From Deltaproteobacteria bacterium (lineage in GTDB: Bacteria; UBA10199; DSSB01), in NCBI GenBank assembly GCA_021772695.1, contig JAJFLL010000172.1, forward strand, positions 1-8,208: DNA of 8,208 nucleotides, given 5' to 3'. This document shows, in pieces, positions 7,051 to 8,208 of the stretch. The position numbers and the translations under genes were made by a program. The notes beneath the pieces were generated by a model. The model did no database searches. It saw nothing but the letters and a program-made list of their open reading frames with translations, and was not told where the DNA came from. Numbering within the stretch: the first letter of the stretch is position 1; each line of letters begins with the position of its first letter.

Positions 7051-8208
7051 TTATTCTCTGGCCAATTCCGCCTTGGCACCGGCCAAAAGATTTTCTACCA
7101 CCGTTGGATCGGCCAGTGTTGAGGTATCTCCGAAATCGGATTCACCGGCGGCGATTTTACGTAGAATACGTCTCATGATTTTACCACTGCGTGTCTTTGG
7201 CAAAAAATGAGTAAATTGAATATGATCCGGCTTGGCAATGGGGCCGATCTCTTCTGCAATATGCTGAATCAAAATACGCCGAAGACTTCGGTCTCCGGAT
7301 TTTCCTTCACCCAAGGTGACAAAGGCGTAAATACCCTGTCCTTTGACCTCATGAGGAAACCCCACCACGGCGGCCTCAATAACTTCGCTGTGCTTGACTA
7401 AGGCACTTTCTAATTCGGCGGTTCCCAGCCGATGCCCTGAAACATTGAGCACATCATCGAGGCGACCCATGAACCAATAAAATCCATCGCTATCACAGTG
7501 GGCCCCGTCACCGGAAAAATATTTTCCTGGAAACCGACTAAAGTAAGTGGCCTTAAGTCGTTCCGGTTGGCCATAGACTCCTCGAGTGATAGCAGGCCAA
7601 GGTCGAGTAATGGTAAAATAACCGCCTTCACCGTCGCTGATTTCCTTACCTGCCTCATCTAAAATGGCAGGCGCCACGCCGAAAAAAGGTACTCCCGAAG
7701 CAGAAGGCTTCATAAGCATGGCCCCCGGAAATGTACTCACTAAGATTCCACCGGTTTCGGTCTGCCAATAGGTATCGACGATGGGGCAACGGCTCTGCCC
7801 CACATTTTTGAAATACCACACCCATGATTCGGGATTGATGGGTTCACCCACGGTACCCAATACCTTCAAAGAACTCATGTCATGATTTTTGACCCACTGG
7901 TCCCCTTCTCGCATCAGGGCTCGAATGGCGGTGGGGGCAGTATAAAAGGTATTCACTCTATGGCGGGCAATCATCTCCCAAAAACGATCGGGCTTGGGAT
8001 AGGTGGGCACCCCTTCAAACATCAATGTGGTAGCACCATTGAGGAGTGGGCCATATACCGAATAACTATGCCCCGTCACCCAGCCAATATCTGCGGTACA
8101 CCAAAACACATCTCCAGGGCGGTAGGAAAATATATACTTAAAGGTAGTGGCCACATAGACCATATAACCACCAGTAGTATGCAAAACTCCCTTGGGCTTG
8201 CCGGTGGA
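7051..8208 (-). CDS. acs: Acetyl-CoA synthetase (AMP-forming), C-terminal 385 residues; 5' end beyond the window
   Basis: The enzyme activates acetate with ATP to acetyl-AMP and then transfers it to CoA (EC 6.2.1.1) in the cytoplasm. The visible part opens at the right edge in the ATP-binding loop [15 protein letters not shown]. About 260 N-terminal residues, judged by the usual length of about 650, lie outside the window; the TTG at 8184 is an internal Leu codon, not a start. Numbering the visible Ser as 1, the acetate-pocket residues known from Salmonella Acs are all kept: Val44-Thr45 (GWVTGHS), Val120 (VGEPI) and Trp148 ([10 protein letters not shown]). This argues for acetate rather than longer acyl groups. 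The hinge and C-terminal core follow ([31 protein letters not shown]). The catalytic, acetylation-regulated lysine is Lys343 in [11 protein letters not shown]. The typical tail GDTSTLADP is intact. The DUF255 gene follows 36 bp downstream. Confidence 0.97.
   Translation of the reverse strand, partial: STGKPKGVLHTTGGYMVYVATTFKYIFSYRPGDVFWCTADIGWVTGHSYSVYGPLLNGATTLMFEGVPTYPKPDRFWEMIARHRVNTFYTAPTAIRALMREGDQWVKNHDMSSLKVLGTVGEPINPESWVWYFKNVGQSRCPIVDTYWQTETGGILVSTFPGAMLMKPSASGVPFFGVAPAILDEAGKEISDGEGGYFTITRPWPAITRGVYGQPERLKATYFSRFPGKYFSGDGAHCDSDGFYWFMGRLDDVLNVSGHRLGTAELESALVKHSEVIEAAVVGFPHEVKGQGIYAFVTLGEGKSGDRSLRRILIQHIAEEIGPIAKPDHIQFTHFLPKTRSGKIMRRILRKIAAGESDFGDTSTLADPTVVENLLAGAKAELARE

Noticed and set aside
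8182..8184. TTG as the start of a 377-residue acetyl-CoA synthetase
   Set aside because: The frame continues to the window edge and encodes STGKPKGV, the conserved ATP-binding loop, so this TTG is the internal Leu of GVLHTTGG.
1..8208. tRNA, rRNA, CRISPR array, insertion sequence or attachment site
   Set aside because: I saw no repeat-spacer pattern, cloverleaf, transposase-like frame or long terminal repeats; almost all of the window is taken up by the five genes.

Overview
The window looks like ordinary bacterial chromosome, densely packed (longest non-coding gap about 140 bp) and of middling GC by eye, with the first gene more AT-rich than the rest. Use of TTG/GTG starts, a ubiquitous-type acetyl-CoA synthetase and a DHA2-type exporter do not fix the taxon. 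The long 795-residue protein, with a glycine-rich hydrophobic middle, a transglutaminase-like domain and a helical-repeat tail, reminds me of large uncharacterised proteins of deltaproteobacterial or Bdellovibrio-like lineages. That placement is only an impression. I see no mobile elements, tRNA, rRNA or CRISPR.

Layout. Plus strand, left: the 3' part of an all-helical, probably toroid-fold protein (1-1073), then a 14-helix MFS transporter (1073-2488) joined to it by a TAATG stop/start overlap. These two almost certainly form one translationally coupled unit. Minus strand, reading right to left: the C-terminal 385 residues of acetyl-CoA synthetase (8208-7051, cut by the window edge); a DUF255/YyaL-type thioredoxin-fold plus (alpha/alpha)6-barrel protein (7014-5011), 36 bp downstream and probably co-transcribed; a 140-bp gap; and the 795-residue transglutaminase-like protein (4870-2483). 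The two blocks converge and their stop codons overlap by 6 bp, so no terminator can sit between them.

The least ordinary items are the 795-residue protein and its leader. The protein has one cysteine in its whole length, placed exactly where a transglutaminase-like Cys-His-Glu triad would need it. Its 5' leader contains two perfect inverted repeats (7 and 8 bp) interleaved in pseudoknot order, and the second repeat covers the Shine-Dalgarno sequence. This could be a structured, translation-controlling leader, but that is inferred from base complementarity alone. The acs and DUF255 genes are well-known families. Nothing here amounts to a clear new multi-gene system.
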